DNA of 64,000 bases from Treponema_B putidum (GTDB taxonomy: Bacteria; Spirochaetota; Spirochaetia; Treponematales; Treponemataceae): NCBI RefSeq assembly GCF_007830595.1, contig NZ_VLLD01000007.1; one strand, given 5' to 3'. A model generated the notes under the pieces. It was not told the origin of the DNA, made no database searches, and saw only the letters and a list, made by a program, of their open reading frames with translations. A program made the position numbers and the translations under genes. Shown here one piece after another: positions 42,224 through 50,987 of this stretch (position 1 is its first letter; each line of letters begins with the position of its first letter).

Positions 42224-43305
42224 TGAAAATGAAAAAATTATGGATCATGATTATTGCTATTGCGTTTATGATTTTAGTTGCAGGAACTGCTGCTATTATA
42301 ATAACAAATTCCGGCTTGGAAAAAGGAGATAAAAAAATGAGCAATTTAAAAAATATAGAAGCTTTAAAAGAAGATGGGCTCTATGCTGCTATCGATACCG
42401 ATAAAGGTTTGATTGTCTTAAAGCTTTTTTACAAGGATACCCCTTTAACGGTATGTAATTTTGTAGGATTAGCTGAAGGAATTCTTGATGCCGCAAAGGA
42501 AAAACCTTTTTATGACGGACTCACCTTTCATAGGGTAATAGCTGATTTTATGATTCAAGGCGGCGATCCTACAGGTACAGGTTCGGGCGGCCCCGGCTAT
42601 AAATTTCCCGATGAGATTGTAGAGAATTTAAAGCATGACGGTCCCGGTGTTTTGTCAATGGCTAATGCAGGTCCCGGTACTAACGGTTCTCAATTTTTTA
42701 TTACCCATGTTGAAACTCCTTGGCTTGACGGTAAGCACACGGTTTTCGGGCGGGTTGTTGAAGGCCAAAATGTTGTAGATGCAATTCAGCAGGGCGATAA
42801 AATTAAAACCGTTAAAATTATAAGAACAGGAAATGAAGCAAAGGCTTTTAAAACCGATCAAGAGGCCTTTTATAAATACCTTTCAGATTCAAAAGAAAGT
42901 GAAAAGCGCAGAGCAGAGGCTGTTGCAAAAAAAATGGAAGGTTTGATTAAAACGAAATATTCTCCTGCAAAACTTGATGATGACGGTGTATATTCCTTTG
43001 TTATAAAACAAGGTAAGGGAGATACTCCTAAACAAGGTCAAACCTTAACAATGAAATACAAAGGCTCCCTTTTGGAAAACGGAAAGGTCTTTGATGATTC
43101 GGATATGCATAAACCTTTAGATTTTCCTGTGGGGGTAGGCCGAGTTATTCAGGGCTTTGATTCTCAAGCGGCAAAAATGACTTTGGGTGAAAAACGAATT
43201 ATCATTATTCCTCCTCACCTTGCTTACGGTGAAGCCGGTGCCGGAGGTGTTATTCCTCCAAACGCTTACTTGGTTTTTGAACTTGAATTATTAAATATAA
43301 AATAA
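42220..43305 (+). CDS. Dual immunophilin: cyclophilin domain fused to FKBP domain
   Basis: This 361-residue peptidyl-prolyl isomerase has an N-terminal membrane anchor or signal (about 5-30). A cyclophilin domain (about 50-215) has FHRVIADFMIQGGDPTGTG and LSMANAGPGTNGSQFFITH. A charged helical linker follows, then an FKBP domain (about 255-361) with FDDSD, VGRVIQGFD and IPPHLAYGEAG. Single-chain cyclophilin-FKBP proteins (CFBP) are rare and have been described in Treponema denticola. Active residues of both domains look intact. The anchor suggests the periplasm. Start choice among three close ATGs (42220, 42223, 42229) is uncertain. Confidence 0.94.
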   Translation: MMKMKKLWIMIIAIAFMILVAGTAAIIITNSGLEKGDKKMSNLKNIEALKEDGLYAAIDTDKGLIVLKLFYKDTPLTVCNFVGLAEGILDAAKEKPFYDGLTFHRVIADFMIQGGDPTGTGSGGPGYKFPDEIVENLKHDGPGVLSMANAGPGTNGSQFFITHVETPWLDGKHTVFGRVVEGQNVVDAIQQGDKIKTVKIIRTGNEAKAFKTDQEAFYKYLSDSKESEKRRAEAVAKKMEGLIKTKYSPAKLDDDGVYSFVIKQGKGDTPKQGQTLTMKYKGSLLENGKVFDDSDMHKPLDFPVGVGRVIQGFDSQAAKMTLGEKRIIIIPPHLAYGEAGAGGVIPPNAYLVFELELLNIK

Positions 43306-43327
43306 CATAAAAAATAAGGAGTTGCTT

Positions 43328-44353
43328 ATGAAAGTAAATTTTGTTAGAAAGCCTGTTTTACTGTTGTGTGTCTTGTTATTTGCCTTTGCTTCTTGTACAA
43401 AGGAAGACGTAACTGCAAAATCCGAGCCTGCAAAACCTGAATCCATGGATTCAATGGAAAAAGATTCTCCTAAAGAATCGATGGCTGAGGTAAATGCAGA
43501 CGGAGTTATCTATGTGCACCGTGCAGGACTCTATACCGAAACGGATGACGGTAAAATGAAATGGGCTGCAGAAGCTTCGTTGGGAGATGTTGCTATTTAC
43601 CTTGGCGAAAAAAAGGAAGCGCAAAGAACTGACGGACAAAAGCGGGGATTCTTCCATATTTCTTTAAAAGATAAGGAATATTGGATTCAAGACTATTGTT
43701 ATGAGCCTAATACGGTTGCAGGATTTATTTCTTCTGCAGATACGGTTTTATACAAATCGGATTCTTTAACGGCGGTTACGGATGAAATCATACCTCAGTA
43801 TTTTATTGTTGCCGTTTATAAAGATAGTTTAAACAGCTCTAATCAGAAATTTGTAAAGATTGCAGCTTATTGCCCTGAACTGGTAACTTCGTGGATCGTA
43901 AAAGAAAAGTATGCTAAAAGAGATACTGTCGAATTTCAAAAAGAAAATGTGGCAGCAATGGTTCTTGCTCAAATTGCAATGGAAACTCAAAGTGAAACAA
44001 GCAGGGCAGAACTGTTTCAAAACGCTATTGAAATGAATTCGCACTATAGTGATGATATAGCAATTTTACAAAATCTTGCTCAAGTACTGGATGCGGAGGC
44101 TGCTTTTTTAAAGAAACTTGAATCCGAAAAAGTAGAAAAGAAATTTACGGCAAAAGAAGATGTAGAACTTTTGAGTATTCCGTCTTCAGAAGGGAACCTG
44201 AGAGTTTTGGCATCCGTAAAAGCCGATACCGTTCTTCATGCTTCAAAAAAAGTTGTAATTGTTGATGGTGATGGTTCTCAAACCGAATGGTACTATGTAC
44301 AAAACAAACAAAAGAAAGGTTGGATTCAAGCTTCATACCTTGAAGAAAAATAA
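43328..44353 (+). CDS. Lipoprotein with SH3-like C-terminal domain
   Basis: This 341-residue protein has a lipobox FASC (Cys at about 21) and a low-complexity Lys/Glu/Ser linker (22-55). A first SH3-like segment (about 60-125: VIYVHRAGLYTETDDGKMKW then GFFHISLKDKEYWIQ) and a helical middle follow. A second bacterial SH3 motif closes the protein (KEDVELLSIPSSEGNLRVLA ... WYYVQNKQKKGWIQASYL). Such domains often bind peptidoglycan or proteins. ATG 43328 is used because AAGGAG directly abuts the upstream TTG. Function unknown. Confidence 0.78.
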   Translation: MKVNFVRKPVLLLCVLLFAFASCTKEDVTAKSEPAKPESMDSMEKDSPKESMAEVNADGVIYVHRAGLYTETDDGKMKWAAEASLGDVAIYLGEKKEAQRTDGQKRGFFHISLKDKEYWIQDYCYEPNTVAGFISSADTVLYKSDSLTAVTDEIIPQYFIVAVYKDSLNSSNQKFVKIAAYCPELVTSWIVKEKYAKRDTVEFQKENVAAMVLAQIAMETQSETSRAELFQNAIEMNSHYSDDIAILQNLAQVLDAEAAFLKKLESEKVEKKFTAKEDVELLSIPSSEGNLRVLASVKADTVLHASKKVVIVDGDGSQTEWYYVQNKQKKGWIQASYLEEK

Positions 44354-44371
44354 GCTTTTTGTTTAGTGAAA

Positions 44372-44411
44372 AACCGTCTTGGCTTTATAAAAGGCCGGAC
44401 GGTTTTGTTTT
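44372..44411 (+). terminator. Rho-independent terminator after the SH3 lipoprotein gene
   Basis: AACCGTC (44372-44378) pairs with GACGGTT (44398-44404). Inner GGC/GCC pairing extends the stem, and a T-rich tail (TTTTGTTTT) follows. It ends the unit of the exported protein, the immunophilin and the lipoprotein. Confidence 0.82.
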
Positions 44412-44449
44412 AGATTAGTTCTATTATTAGATTAAAATCTATCGTCAAA

Positions 44450-45496
44450 ATGAATTTTAATTTTTTAAGCCTTTCCGATTTTGTTTTTTCACACATTAAT
44501 TTTTTTATTTTATTGTCTGCAATCATTCTTGATTTTATTTTAGGCGACCCTTATTCTTTTCCTCATCCCGTAAAATTTATAGGAAGTCTTATAAAAAAAG
44601 AAGAAGTCCTTGCTAGGTTTTGTTTTAGTTCTCCGCGAGGTTTAAAGTTTGCCGGTTTTTTAATTGTTGTTTTCAATATTATTTTCAGCTTTTGTCTTGT
44701 CTTTTTCTTTTTAAAATTATTATATCCTTACAAGGTTTTATACTTTATTTTTTCAGTATGGATCAGCTATACCTGCCTTGCAGCCCGCTGTCTTCAAAAA
44801 GAATCTATAAAAGTTTTTAAGGCTTTGCAGGTAAGCCTTGAAGAGGGAAGAAAGCAGATTGCAAATATTGTAGGCAGGGATACCGAGTCTTTGGATGAAA
44901 AAGGAGTGAGCCGTGCCTGTGTTGAAACCATAGCCGAGAATACAAGTGACGGGGTTATAGCTCCATTGTTTTTTATGATGCTTTTAGGTCCTGCTGGAGG
45001 GATAGCTTATAAGGCTGTAAACACTATGGATTCTATGCTCGGCTATAAAAATGAAAAATATGCCGACTTGGGATTTTTTCCGGCAAAGGTCGACGATATT
45101 GTAAACTATGTTCCTGCCCGCCTTTCTGCCTTGCTCATTCTTGCAGGTTCTTTTTTTTGTAAACTTGGAAGACGGGCACAAAAAGGTTCGCAAAAAACAA
45201 ATAAAATAATGTCAAAACTGGCTATAATAAAAAGAGGTTTTAAGATTTGGCGTAGGGATTGCAGAAAACATTCCAGTCCCAATTCAGCTCATCCTGAAAG
45301 TGCTGCCTCAGGTCTTTTAGGTCTGAAACTGGGCGGCCCGAACTATTACGGCGGAGTTCTTGTCGAAAAACCTTTTATAGGGGATGAAGTTTTTGAAATT
45401 GAAGATGAGGATATAAAAAGATGCATACAGCTGATGTATGCATCCGAGATTTTTATGTTTGGGCTTTATTCGATTTTCTTTTTTTTAAAGTTTTAG
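44450..45496 (+). CDS. cbiB: Adenosylcobinamide-phosphate synthase CbiB/CobD
   Basis: This 348-residue membrane enzyme attaches aminopropanol (or its phosphate) to adenosylcobyrate in cobalamin synthesis. Motifs are DFILGDPYSFPHPVKFIG at the start, VETIAENTSDGVIAPLFF, NTMDSMLGYKNEKYADLG, and HPESAASGLLGLKLGG near the end. No other cobalamin gene and no cobalamin riboswitch is seen nearby, so it is an orphan, perhaps for salvage. No Shine-Dalgarno is apparent before ATG 44450. It is convergent with clpP, only 3 nt apart. Confidence 0.92.
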   Translation: MNFNFLSLSDFVFSHINFFILLSAIILDFILGDPYSFPHPVKFIGSLIKKEEVLARFCFSSPRGLKFAGFLIVVFNIIFSFCLVFFFLKLLYPYKVLYFIFSVWISYTCLAARCLQKESIKVFKALQVSLEEGRKQIANIVGRDTESLDEKGVSRACVETIAENTSDGVIAPLFFMMLLGPAGGIAYKAVNTMDSMLGYKNEKYADLGFFPAKVDDIVNYVPARLSALLILAGSFFCKLGRRAQKGSQKTNKIMSKLAIIKRGFKIWRRDCRKHSSPNSAHPESAASGLLGLKLGGPNYYGGVLVEKPFIGDEVFEIEDEDIKRCIQLMYASEIFMFGLYSIFFFLKF

Positions 45497-45499
45497 TTC

Positions 45500-46102
45500 T
45501 TATTTTTCAGGGATGTCTTTTCGGCTTTTCGCTATTTTTGAGATAAGTCCGTATTCTAAAGATTCTTCGGCATTGAGCCAACAATCCCTATCCGTATCCT
45601 TTGCAACTTTTTTTTCGTCCGTGCCCGTTTCTTCTGCAATGAGTTTATTTATTTTTATTCTCATTTTTTCAAGTTCTTTGGCATGGATTTCAATTTCGGT
45701 TGCGACACCTTTTATGCCGGAAAGCGGCTGGTGGATAAGGTAGTGGCTGTTAGGCATACCGAAGCGGCGTTCCTTACTTGCCGCAAGAAGAATGATAGAG
45801 GCTGCGCTGGCAACGAGTCCCATACCTATTGTGTAAACGGGAGCCTTTATAAATCTTATCATATCGAAGATTGCAAAGCCTGCATCGGCATCTCCTCCGG
45901 GGGAATCTATATAAATATAAATAGGCTTTGTTGCCGACAATGATTCCATGAGTAAAAGCTGGCGTACTATTTTTTCGGAAAGCTCCTTGTTGATTTCTCC
46001 TGCCAAAATAATTTGGCGTGTATTAAGAAATTTTTGCATCAAAGCATCGTCATCATTTGTTTTATTTTTTTTCTCTTCATTTTTTTCATTTATAAAGTTC
46101 AT
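45500..46102 (-). CDS. clpP: ATP-dependent Clp protease proteolytic subunit
   Basis: This 200-residue serine peptidase has the catalytic Ser in GLVASAASIILLAA, His in SHYLIHQP and Asp in DTDRDCWLNAEESLEYGL. Substrate-pocket residues around the Ser (AAS in place of MGA) and the acidic N-terminus differ from standard ClpP, suggesting a paralogue. ATG 46102 is chosen because TAGGAG lies just upstream. The frame can be extended to GTG 46129, but that reads through the ribosome site. It forms a tetradecamer with a Clp ATPase encoded elsewhere. Confidence 0.92.
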   Translation of the reverse strand: MNFINEKNEEKKNKTNDDDALMQKFLNTRQIILAGEINKELSEKIVRQLLLMESLSATKPIYIYIDSPGGDADAGFAIFDMIRFIKAPVYTIGMGLVASAASIILLAASKERRFGMPNSHYLIHQPLSGIKGVATEIEIHAKELEKMRIKINKLIAEETGTDEKKVAKDTDRDCWLNAEESLEYGLISKIAKSRKDIPEK

Positions 46103-46177
46103 GTAAGCTCCTAAAATTTTTTCGTTCACAATGACTAATATACAAAAAATTTAAACTATTGTACAGGGGGTAATTTT

Positions 46178-47800
46178 TTATACCCTATTGTACAAGATAT
46201 TCCAAAGCTTCAATTTTTCGGTCATCTCGCAGTTTTCATAAGAGCCGGTTACCCTCCATTGCCAGTTTCTTCCGACTGTTGAAGGTTCATTCATTCTTGC
46301 TTCCGAATTTAAAAACAAAAGATCCTGCATCTGTACGGCTGCAAAATCCGCTACGGAAGAAAAAGCTTTTCGGATTATTTCGGAGGCTAATTCTTTTTTA
46401 AATTCATAAGTGTTTAAAATGGAGCAAATCCTTTCATCCTCTTTTTTTCCGTAAAGATAGGTGTAAATAAATTTTAGCATCTCATCGGAAGAATTTTCAA
46501 GACAGCCCATGATTGTGTCGTTGTCGTGGGAGCCGGTATATACGGCACAGTTTTTTTTGTGGTTATGAGGCAGATAAGGGTTAATCATATTTTCCGATTT
46601 AAATTCGTTTAAGTCAAAGGCAAATTGCAATATCTTCATCGTCGGAAAATTAAAATCATCTCTGAGTCTGGCAACCTCAGGCGTTATAATTCCCAGATCT
46701 TCAGTTAGTATTGGAAGCTCTATCCTGTATTTTTCATCCAATGAAATCAGATCCTTTTGTATTTCTTCAAAAAAATTATGGTCAGGGCCTTTCACCCATT
46801 TTCCTTCTTGAGCAGTTTTTGCACCTCGGGGGATAGACCAAAAGGCTTCAAAGCCTCTAAAATGGTCGAGGCGTATTATGTCGAATAGTTTTAGGGTATG
46901 TCTTATGCGGGCCTTCCACCATAGGTAGCCGTCTTTTTTCATCTTAGCCCAGTCATAAAGAGGGTTACCCCAAAGCTGTCCCGTAGGGCTAAAAAAGTCG
47001 GGAGGCACACCGGCGACGGCTTTAGGTTTAGCTTCTTTGTCCAGTAAAAATAAACTTTGGTTTTGCCAAATATCGGCTGAATCCATTGCTGTAAATATCG
47101 GAATATCTCCTATAAGTTGTATGCCGTTTTTTTCAGCATAATCTTTTAATTTTTTCCATTGCGAAAAAAAGAAAAACTGTATAATCTTTTGGGCCTTATA
47201 TTCTTCGGAGTGTTTGCTTAAAAATGCTTTTACTTCGTTTTCTTTATTTAAGGCAAGTTCCTTGGGCCAAACTTCATTCCAGATTCCTTGCACTAAATTT
47301 TCTTTATTTGCTTTTTCTTCATAGTCTTCTTTAATTGTCATAAAGGCTGCATATCCGTACAGCCAAAAACTTTCTTCTTGATAGAAATTTTCAAGTTTTT
47401 CTTTTAAAGATGAGTCTCTTTCCGTTTTGTGCAATAAAAATGCTGCCGCTTTTTTTAACATTTTTGTTTTATGGTAATGGATTAAACCGAAATCCGCTCT
47501 TTTAGGATCAGTGTTTTCTTGTACGATTTTTTTGTATTCGTCAAAATCTTTTTTTTCTAAAAAGCCTTTTTCACAAAGATCTTGAAGACTTATAAGATAG
47601 GGGTTTCCTGCAAAGGCCGAAAAAGAAGCATAGGGTGAGTCGCCATAACCTGTGGGGCCAATCGGAAGCATCTGCCAAACTCCCGTTCTTGTTTTTTTTA
47701 ACCAATCTATAAAGGCAAAAGCTTCTTTACCGATTGTCCCTATGCCTTCATCATTAGGTAACGAGGTAGGATGTAAAATAATACCTGAACTTCTTTTCAT
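46178..47800 (-). CDS. malQ: 4-alpha-glucanotransferase (amylomaltase)
   Basis: This 540-residue GH77 enzyme moves alpha-1,4-glucan segments between maltodextrins. It begins RSSGIILHPTSLPNDEGIG. The nucleophile region is IIRLDHFRGFEAFW, the acid/base ILTEDLGIITPEV and the third acid YTGSHDNDT. It overlaps the preceding membrane-protein gene by ATGA, with GGAGG upstream. Linkage to glycogen genes is not seen here. Confidence 0.95.
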   Translation of the reverse strand: MKRSSGIILHPTSLPNDEGIGTIGKEAFAFIDWLKKTRTGVWQMLPIGPTGYGDSPYASFSAFAGNPYLISLQDLCEKGFLEKKDFDEYKKIVQENTDPKRADFGLIHYHKTKMLKKAAAFLLHKTERDSSLKEKLENFYQEESFWLYGYAAFMTIKEDYEEKANKENLVQGIWNEVWPKELALNKENEVKAFLSKHSEEYKAQKIIQFFFFSQWKKLKDYAEKNGIQLIGDIPIFTAMDSADIWQNQSLFLLDKEAKPKAVAGVPPDFFSPTGQLWGNPLYDWAKMKKDGYLWWKARIRHTLKLFDIIRLDHFRGFEAFWSIPRGAKTAQEGKWVKGPDHNFFEEIQKDLISLDEKYRIELPILTEDLGIITPEVARLRDDFNFPTMKILQFAFDLNEFKSENMINPYLPHNHKKNCAVYTGSHDNDTIMGCLENSSDEMLKFIYTYLYGKKEDERICSILNTYEFKKELASEIIRKAFSSVADFAAVQMQDLLFLNSEARMNEPSTVGRNWQWRVTGSYENCEMTEKLKLWNILYNRV

Positions 47801-48426
47801 TTATTTTCCTCCATTGTTGGTTTATAATTTATCAGTTTATAATTTTCTGCTATGTAAAATATAATTCCCGTAATTCCCGGAAATATAAATAGGGCAGGGA
47901 ATGAAATAAGTAATTTTAGGGTACTGAAGAATACTATCTTATATGTAAAAAAAGAATTTTCAAAAAAAAGATAAAAGGATTTTTTTAAGTTGCAGATTAT
48001 TCCTTTATTTTTCTTTTGAAAAGTGATTATGGCCGGATACCAAAAAAGAGAAAGCTCAAAAATAAAAAAAATAAAAAGAATGAGTACTGAAAAAAAATAT
48101 CCCATAATAGTTTTTAGCTTTAAAAAATATCTTAATAAAAAAATCAGTACTGATATTATCGATAATTTTATTGCAGATATAATTAAAGCTGAAATAAGAT
48201 TTTCTTTTACACCGGTTATAAGTTTTTTTATATTTGCCTCATCCTCTTTATAATAAAAAGAATATAAGGCAAAACTTATTATGTGAAAGATTATATAAAA
48301 ACTTATATTAAAGACAATAGCCGTAAAATAAGTTTTAGGTAAAATTACCGGCATAAAAATAAATAGAATGAATAGAAAAATAAAAATTATGTTTAAAAAA
48401 AATATTTCTTTTTTCTTTTTTATCAT
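47797..48426 (-). CDS. Small polytopic membrane protein, function unknown
   Basis: This 209-residue, very hydrophobic, lysine- and isoleucine-rich protein has about six TM segments (about 10-28, 34-54, 75-95, 105-135, 150-170, 175-195). It sits between ddl (8 nt) and malQ (4-nt overlap) on the minus strand, so the three are probably co-transcribed. No family motif is recognisable. Its base composition is more AT-rich than its neighbours. Confidence 0.7.
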   Translation of the reverse strand: MIKKKKEIFFLNIIFIFLFILFIFMPVILPKTYFTAIVFNISFYIIFHIISFALYSFYYKEDEANIKKLITGVKENLISALIISAIKLSIISVLIFLLRYFLKLKTIMGYFFSVLILFIFFIFELSLFWYPAIITFQKKNKGIICNLKKSFYLFFENSFFTYKIVFFSTLKLLISFPALFIFPGITGIIFYIAENYKLINYKPTMEENK

Positions 48427-48434
48427 CGTTTTAG

Positions 48435-49541
48435 TTAAGATTGGCGGCAGGTTTTGAGTTTTCTGTCTGCCTTAAATCTATCTATTGCAAGCTCTATTAG
48501 GTGCATGATCAGTTCACCGTATGGAAGTCCTGAAGCTCCGCACATTTTAGGAAACATTGAAATTGAGGTAAAACCCGGAATGGTGTTTACTTCATTTAAG
48601 TATATCTTACCGGTTTTTTTGTCGATAAAAAAATCAACGCGGGAAAGACCTGATAGATCTAATGCCTCATAGGCCTTAATTGCAGTTTCTCTAATTGTCT
48701 TTCTTTGGGTCTCATTTAAATCGGCCGGAATCTTTAATTCGGCGCCGTTCGGATCGGTGTATTTTGCTTCATAGTCATAAAATTTATGGGTCGGAATTAT
48801 TTCTCCCGGAATGTAGGCTACTGTTTTGGTGTTTCCCGTAACCGAGCATTCTATCTCTCTGGCTTCAATACATGCTTCAATTAAAATTTTATTATCCCAT
48901 AAAAAAGATTCTTCTGCCTGCTCTAAAAGTTCGGTTCTGTTTTTTACCATTCCGGCACCGACCGAGCTTCCTGCTCTGCACGGTTTTACAAAAAGGGGAT
49001 ATTCCAAGTCCTTTTCGGCCTTTGCTAAGATTGCTTTTTTCTTTTCAGGGTCATCCCAGTCCTGCCTTTTGATTGCTATATAGGGTACAATGGGAAGGCC
49101 CGAATAATCCCAAATCATTTTGGTCTTTTCCTTATCCATCGATATGCTTGTGGACATTACATCGCCCCCTACATAGGGGAGGTCGGCCATTTCAAAGAGA
49201 CCTTGAATTGTGCCGTCTTCTCCGAATCTTCCGTGTAAAACGGCAAAGACCGCATCAGTCGGTAAAAAGTCGTCTCCTGCTTTTAAACTTTTTTTTGTGC
49301 CGCCTCCGGGAATGACTGTTACTCTCTTTGCCTCATCTTTTTTTATTTTTAAAACGGCCTTTTCGTTTTTTATAATTCGCTCTCTTTCTTCATCTCCATG
49401 TAAATACCATGCTCCGTTTTTAGAAATACCGATTAGGTGAAGTTTGTGTTTTTTATCTATTGTCCTTATAATCGATGATGCCGACTGTAGGGAAACCTCA
49501 TGCTCGCTTGACTTTCCGCCGTAAATGATTGCTATATTCAT
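48435..49541 (-). CDS. ddl: D-alanine--D-alanine ligase
   Basis: This 368-residue ATP-grasp enzyme makes the D-Ala-D-Ala used by MurF. Motifs: IIYGGKSSEHEVSLQSA at the N-terminus, HGRFGEDGTIQGLFEMADLP, VKPCRAGSSVGAG, and the metal/substrate loop EVNTIPGFTSISMFPKM. Length and order are typical. It is the first gene of a minus-strand unit with the small membrane protein and malQ. AGAGG is upstream of ATG. Confidence 0.96.
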   Translation of the reverse strand: MNIAIIYGGKSSEHEVSLQSASSIIRTIDKKHKLHLIGISKNGAWYLHGDEERERIIKNEKAVLKIKKDEAKRVTVIPGGGTKKSLKAGDDFLPTDAVFAVLHGRFGEDGTIQGLFEMADLPYVGGDVMSTSISMDKEKTKMIWDYSGLPIVPYIAIKRQDWDDPEKKKAILAKAEKDLEYPLFVKPCRAGSSVGAGMVKNRTELLEQAEESFLWDNKILIEACIEAREIECSVTGNTKTVAYIPGEIIPTHKFYDYEAKYTDPNGAELKIPADLNETQRKTIRETAIKAYEALDLSGLSRVDFFIDKKTGKIYLNEVNTIPGFTSISMFPKMCGASGLPYGELIMHLIELAIDRFKADRKLKTCRQS

Positions 49542-49629
49542 ATCTACCTCTATGAGAGTTTATCTTATCATTATTTTGTAAAAGTTTCAATGAGCTTGAT
49601 TTTTTAACATGATGGAATAAAAATCTAAT

Positions 49630-49653
49630 ATTCACCAGGTGAATACCCGGTAT
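49630..49653. promoter_or_regulatory. Overlapping palindromes upstream of the M42 peptidase gene
   Basis: ATTCACC-A-GGTGAAT (49630-49644) is a perfect odd palindrome. ATACC-C-GGTAT (49643-49653) overlaps its end. A further half site TTTACCTG follows at about 49653-49660. They lie about 30 bp upstream of the -35 hexamer in the ddl/M42 intergenic region, where a regulator of either divergent gene could bind. Confidence 0.5.
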
Positions 49654-49682
49654 TTACCTGATAATTTTTGAACTTCCTCTTC

Positions 49683-49711
49683 TTGACATATTGGCCCATC
49701 TATAATATTCT
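49683..49711 (+). promoter_or_regulatory. Promoter of the M42 peptidase gene
   Basis: TTGACA (49683-49688), a 17-bp spacer and TATTCT (49706-49711). A TATAAT at 49701-49706 is nearer but badly spaced (12 bp). AAAGGAG precedes ATG 49752. Confidence 0.6.
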
Positions 49712-49751
49712 ATAAGTCTTAATTAAAACATGCTTTAAAGGAGCTTTATCA

Positions 49752-50849
49752 ATGGAAAAAAATAAGATTAACGAACTTAAAACCTCGATTTCGAATGCAG
49801 CCGAAAAGGTTATGGACGAGATTATCACTATCTGCAATATACCAAGTCCCACAGGCTACACCTGCGAGGCCGCCGATTATGTTATGAAAAGGCTGTCGGG
49901 GCTCGGCTTCAAGCCTTGGCTTACAAACAAGGGAGCCGTTGTCTGCGAACTTGATAAAAATGCCGAACCTAATAGCGGCAAAAAAGGAGATAAGGCTCTT
50001 TTGCTTTCAGCCCACATTGATACCCTAGGCCTTTTTGTTCGCCATATTAAATCTTCAGGCCGTCTGCGCACCAGCCTTGACGGGGGCTTCCCATACAATT
50101 ATGTGGAACAGTCCAATGTAACTGTCATTACAAGAGAGGGGAAAAAATATGAGGGAACCATGCGGCTTACGGAACCTGCCGTTCACGCTTCGCGCGAAAT
50201 AAACGAGCTAAAAAGAGATGATTCAAACATGGAGCTCGTGCTCGATGAGATTGTAAAGTCCCGTGAAGATGTCGAAAAGCTCGGCATCATGGCAGGCGAT
50301 GTCGTCGCCATAGAATCCCTTGCCCGAAAGGCAGGGAACGGTTTTTTAAAAAGCCGCCACTTGGACGACAAGGCGAGCTGCGGGATGTTCATCTACCTTG
50401 CAGAGCAGGTTGCAAAGGGAGAATTAAAATTAAAACGTAAGACCTACATTATGTTTACCAATTATGAAGAAATAGGCCACGGAGCTTCTGCAGGACACCC
50501 CGAAGGTATAAGCGATATGCTTGCAGTCGATATGGGCGTTGTAGGAAGCGATCTTGATACCGATGAATATGCAGTTTCAATTTGTGCAAAGGATTCTTCC
50601 GGGCCCTACAACTATGAGTTTACAAGCGAGCTTATAAAAATAGCCAAGGAGATGGAATTAAACTTTGCAGTCGATGTTTATCCCTTTTACGGCTCGGATG
50701 CCTCAGCTGCCCTGAGTGCAGGCTATGATTACCGCCATGCTTTAATCGGCACCGGAGTTGCAGCCTCCCACGGCTATGAGAGAATCCACAAGCAAGGGCT
50801 TGAGAACACTCTTCTTTTATTAACAGGTTATATTTCGGACTGTAGATAA
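49752..50849 (+). CDS. Peptidase of family M42 (metallo-aminopeptidase)
   Basis: This 365-residue di-metal aminopeptidase has ligand motifs in family order: SAHIDTLG (His), RHLDDKASCG (bridging Asp), NYEEIGHG (catalytic Glu pair), AVDMGV (Asp) and ASHGYERIH (final His). M42 enzymes are large tetrahedral aminopeptidase complexes related to glutamyl aminopeptidase/TET. GC content is visibly higher here than in the surrounding genes. Substrate preference cannot be read from sequence. It is monocistronic, with the pnr promoter starting immediately after it. Confidence 0.93.
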   Translation: MEKNKINELKTSISNAAEKVMDEIITICNIPSPTGYTCEAADYVMKRLSGLGFKPWLTNKGAVVCELDKNAEPNSGKKGDKALLLSAHIDTLGLFVRHIKSSGRLRTSLDGGFPYNYVEQSNVTVITREGKKYEGTMRLTEPAVHASREINELKRDDSNMELVLDEIVKSREDVEKLGIMAGDVVAIESLARKAGNGFLKSRHLDDKASCGMFIYLAEQVAKGELKLKRKTYIMFTNYEEIGHGASAGHPEGISDMLAVDMGVVGSDLDTDEYAVSICAKDSSGPYNYEFTSELIKIAKEMELNFAVDVYPFYGSDASAALSAGYDYRHALIGTGVAASHGYERIHKQGLENTLLLLTGYISDCR

Positions 50850-50873
50850 ACTATTGAAAGGCTGTTTTAAAAT

Positions 50874-50902
50874 TTGACATAAATTTAAAAACAGTGTATA
50901 AT
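50874..50902 (+). promoter_or_regulatory. Consensus sigma-70 promoter of the pnr operon
   Basis: TTGACA (50874-50879) and TATAAT (50897-50902) are both perfect and 17 bp apart, the strongest promoter in the window. This predicts heavy transcription of the nucleoside-binding lipoprotein. Confidence 0.9.
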
Positions 50903-50926
50903 CAAAGTACTTTGTCGGTTAACAGT

Positions 50927-50963
50927 CTGTCAGTTAAGAAGCTTATTCTTAATTTTCAGACAG
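50927..50963 (+). other. Leader hairpin upstream of pnrA
   Basis: CTGTC (50927-50931) and GACAG (50959-50963) close a structure whose inner TTAAGAA/TTCTTAA stem (50934-50940, 50946-50952) is perfect with a 5-nt loop. It lies in the ~80-nt leader between promoter and AAAAAGGAG. It does not match a purine riboswitch. Confidence 0.55.
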
Positions 50964-50987
50964 TTTAGCATACAAAAAGGAGTTTCT

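Noticed and set aside
44412..44449. Cobalamin riboswitch before cbiB
   Set aside because: The space after the terminator is under 40 nt and lacks the B12 box, so no aptamer fits.
46140..46177. Direct repeat CTATTGTACA twice near the malQ stop
   Set aside because: The two 10-bp copies are real, but one is coding sequence of malQ and I see no function or further copies, so it may be chance.
50903..50987. Purine riboswitch before pnrA
   Set aside because: None of the conserved junction or loop sequences of the purine aptamer is present; only a simple hairpin is seen.
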